Source: an uncultured Flavobacteriales bacterium (lineage in GTDB: Bacteria > Bacteroidota > Bacteroidia > Flavobacteriales > Crocinitomicaceae). Taken from it: 7,508 bases of DNA. The position numbers and the translations under genes are program-made. The notes below the pieces were generated by a model, which searched no databases, was not told the DNA's origin, and saw only the letters and a program-made list of their open reading frames with translations. The stretch spans positions 1 to 7,508 of the forward strand of contig CAMPIU010000140.1 in the NCBI GenBank assembly GCA_946886545.1, written 5' to 3'. Below, piece after piece: positions 6,370 to 7,508 of this stretch (positions within the stretch are counted from its first letter, which is position 1; the number at the start of each line of letters is the position of its first letter).

Positions 6370-7224
6370 ATGGCTTTACTGGATATCGAAGCTGATTTTC
6401 AGCGTATTTTTGGATTTAGTTTAAACGAAGGGAAACAATGGCTGGTTAAATCAGGTACAAACTTGATTTTTGCTGCAATTATTCTGTTCGTAGGATTCTG
6501 GATTGCTAAATGGACAGGTCGTTTGGTTATTCGAATTCTTACACGAGGAAAGGTTGATTTCGGATTGATTACTTTTCTCTCGAGTTTGGTGACAATTATT
6601 CTTAAAATCTTAGTTGTTGTTACTGCGATCACGCAGCTTGGAATTGAAATGACCTCTTTTGTTGCAATTCTGGGGGCTGCCGGTTTGGCAATCGGTATGG
6701 CATTTTCAGGAACACTTTCCAATTTTGCAGGTGGGGTTATGATTTTATTATTCAAACCTTTTAAAGTAGAGGATTTTATCGAAGCACAAGGAGAGCAAGG
6801 TATCGTAAAAGAGATTCAGATATTTTATACTTATCTGCATACGACCGACAACAAGGTGATCATCCTTCCAAACGGAGCTGTTGCGAATGGAAATATCACC
6901 AATTTTACAAAAGCGGATAAAAGACGGGTTGATTGGAGTGTGGGAATATCTTATGGGGATGACTACATGGTTGCTCACAATGCAATATTAAAGTTCATAA
7001 ACGAAGATAAAAGAATATTGAAAGATCCGGAACCTTTTATCGGACTTGGGTCTCTAATGGATTCATCAATCAATATTACGATTCGTACCTGGGTTAAAAC
7101 GGATGACTATTGGCCTGTTTATTTCGATATGAACAAACGCATTTATGAAAGTTTCCCGGAAATGGGCTTGACTTTTCCATTCCCTCAAATGGATGTCCAT
7201 ATTACGAAAAACGAAGATGTATGA
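6370..7224 (+). CDS. Small-conductance mechanosensitive channel, MscS family
   Basis: A 284-residue inner-membrane channel of the MscS family, which opens under membrane tension to release solutes after a drop in external osmolarity. It has the minimal architecture of E. coli MscS: three membrane segments at about 30-48, 67-90 and 95-128, then a cytoplasmic beta and alpha/beta domain. The pore helix carries LGAAGLAIGMAFSGTLSNFA (101-120), very close to the MscS TM3 pattern of packed Ala and Gly. The following loop FKPFKVEDFI (128-137), then IILPNG (164-169), SSIN (232-235) and the ending FPFPQMDV (269-276), are also conserved. There is no extra sensor or cyclic-nucleotide domain. It starts 82 nt after menB and its stop overlaps the thioesterase start, so co-transcription is likely; a functional tie to menaquinone synthesis is not evident. 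Confidence 0.95.
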   Translation: MALLDIEADFQRIFGFSLNEGKQWLVKSGTNLIFAAIILFVGFWIAKWTGRLVIRILTRGKVDFGLITFLSSLVTIILKILVVVTAITQLGIEMTSFVAILGAAGLAIGMAFSGTLSNFAGGVMILLFKPFKVEDFIEAQGEQGIVKEIQIFYTYLHTTDNKVIILPNGAVANGNITNFTKADKRRVDWSVGISYGDDYMVAHNAILKFINEDKRILKDPEPFIGLGSLMDSSINITIRTWVKTDDYWPVYFDMNKRIYESFPEMGLTFPFPQMDVHITKNEDV

Positions 7225-7508
7225 ATGATCTGAAACAACATCCGATTATTCAGCAATACATTATCTGGAATCGCTTCGGTGATTTGCTGGGAATGGATTT
7301 TGAAGTCGAAAAAAGAGGGCATGTTCTGTACAAAATGACGGTGAAAGAAGCTCATTTGGCAACACCTTTTGCAGCGCATGGCGGATCAGTTGCAGCATTA
7401 ATAGATGCAGCACTTGGAGTGGCTTGCTTGACAGAGGTTTGCGAAGATATGAAAGTCGTTTCAACCGTTAATTTGACTATTTCGTTCCTAAATCCGGCTC
7501 ACAAAGAT
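7221..7508 (+). CDS. PaaI-like hotdog acyl-CoA thioesterase, 3' end missing
   Basis: Reading from ATG at 7221, 96 codons stay open to the window edge; the family is usually about 135-145 residues, so roughly the last third is missing. The protein begins MNDLKQHPII and carries the hotdog core: a first strand region around LLGMDFEVEKRGHVLYKM, the central helix motif HGGSVAALIDAALG (53-66), then VSTVNLTISFLNPA (80-93). HGG with an acid seven residues after the last Gly (Asp62) is the PaaI-type catalytic arrangement for hydrolysing acyl-CoA thioesters. The ATG overlaps the channel gene's stop (ATGA, 7221-7224), which fixes the start and suggests translational coupling. Two genes after menB, it is a candidate for the 1,4-dihydroxy-2-naphthoyl-CoA hydrolase step; E. 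coli's enzyme uses Glu at that position, so this is an inference from position. A phenylacetyl-CoA or general thioesterase is the alternative. Confidence 0.88.
   Translation, partial: MNDLKQHPIIQQYIIWNRFGDLLGMDFEVEKRGHVLYKMTVKEAHLATPFAAHGGSVAALIDAALGVACLTEVCEDMKVVSTVNLTISFLNPAHKD

Overview
The window looks like ordinary chromosomal DNA from a member of the Bacteroidota, most likely the Flavobacteriales. The clues are the AT-rich composition, Bacteroidota-type promoter elements (TAnnTTTG) upstream of several genes, and starts with A-rich leaders and no Shine-Dalgarno sequence. Protein types common in that phylum also fit: a beta-helix lipoprotein ending in DIGAY, a type B ribosomal protein L31, and a secreted WG-repeat protein. 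Genus cannot be read from the sequence; a Fluviicola-like relative is only a guess.

Layout. Positions 1-327 hold no supported gene but contain an 11-bp tandem repeat. A minus-strand lipoprotein gene (328-1731) is divergent from rpmE2 (1844-2098), sharing a 112-bp promoter region. rpmE2 is a single-gene unit with a good promoter and a strong intrinsic terminator (2117-2148). Next comes a probable two-gene operon: a secreted protein with helical repeats plus an 11-unit WG array (2216-4327), and, 1 nt later, an AAC(3)-fold N-acetyltransferase (4329-5234). A 231-bp gap with a degenerate inverted CTTTG/CAAAG element separates this from menB (5466-6287), an MscS-type channel (6370-7224) and the start of a PaaI-like hotdog thioesterase (7221 to the window edge, incomplete). 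The last two overlap by 4 nt.

How the genes fit together. menB makes 1,4-dihydroxy-2-naphthoyl-CoA in menaquinone synthesis. The next step is hydrolysis of that thioester, so the hotdog thioesterase two genes downstream is a reasonable candidate for it, although the channel gene lies between them. The WG-repeat and acetyltransferase genes appear co-transcribed, but no shared function can be read from them. The lipoprotein and L31 genes are probably unrelated neighbours.

No CRISPR array, transposon, phage gene, tRNA, rRNA or recognisable defence system was seen. The more interesting signals are modest: promoter elements placed so close to two start codons that leaderless mRNAs are expected, three intergenic repeat elements, an atypical AAC(3) motif, and the menB-thioesterase linkage.
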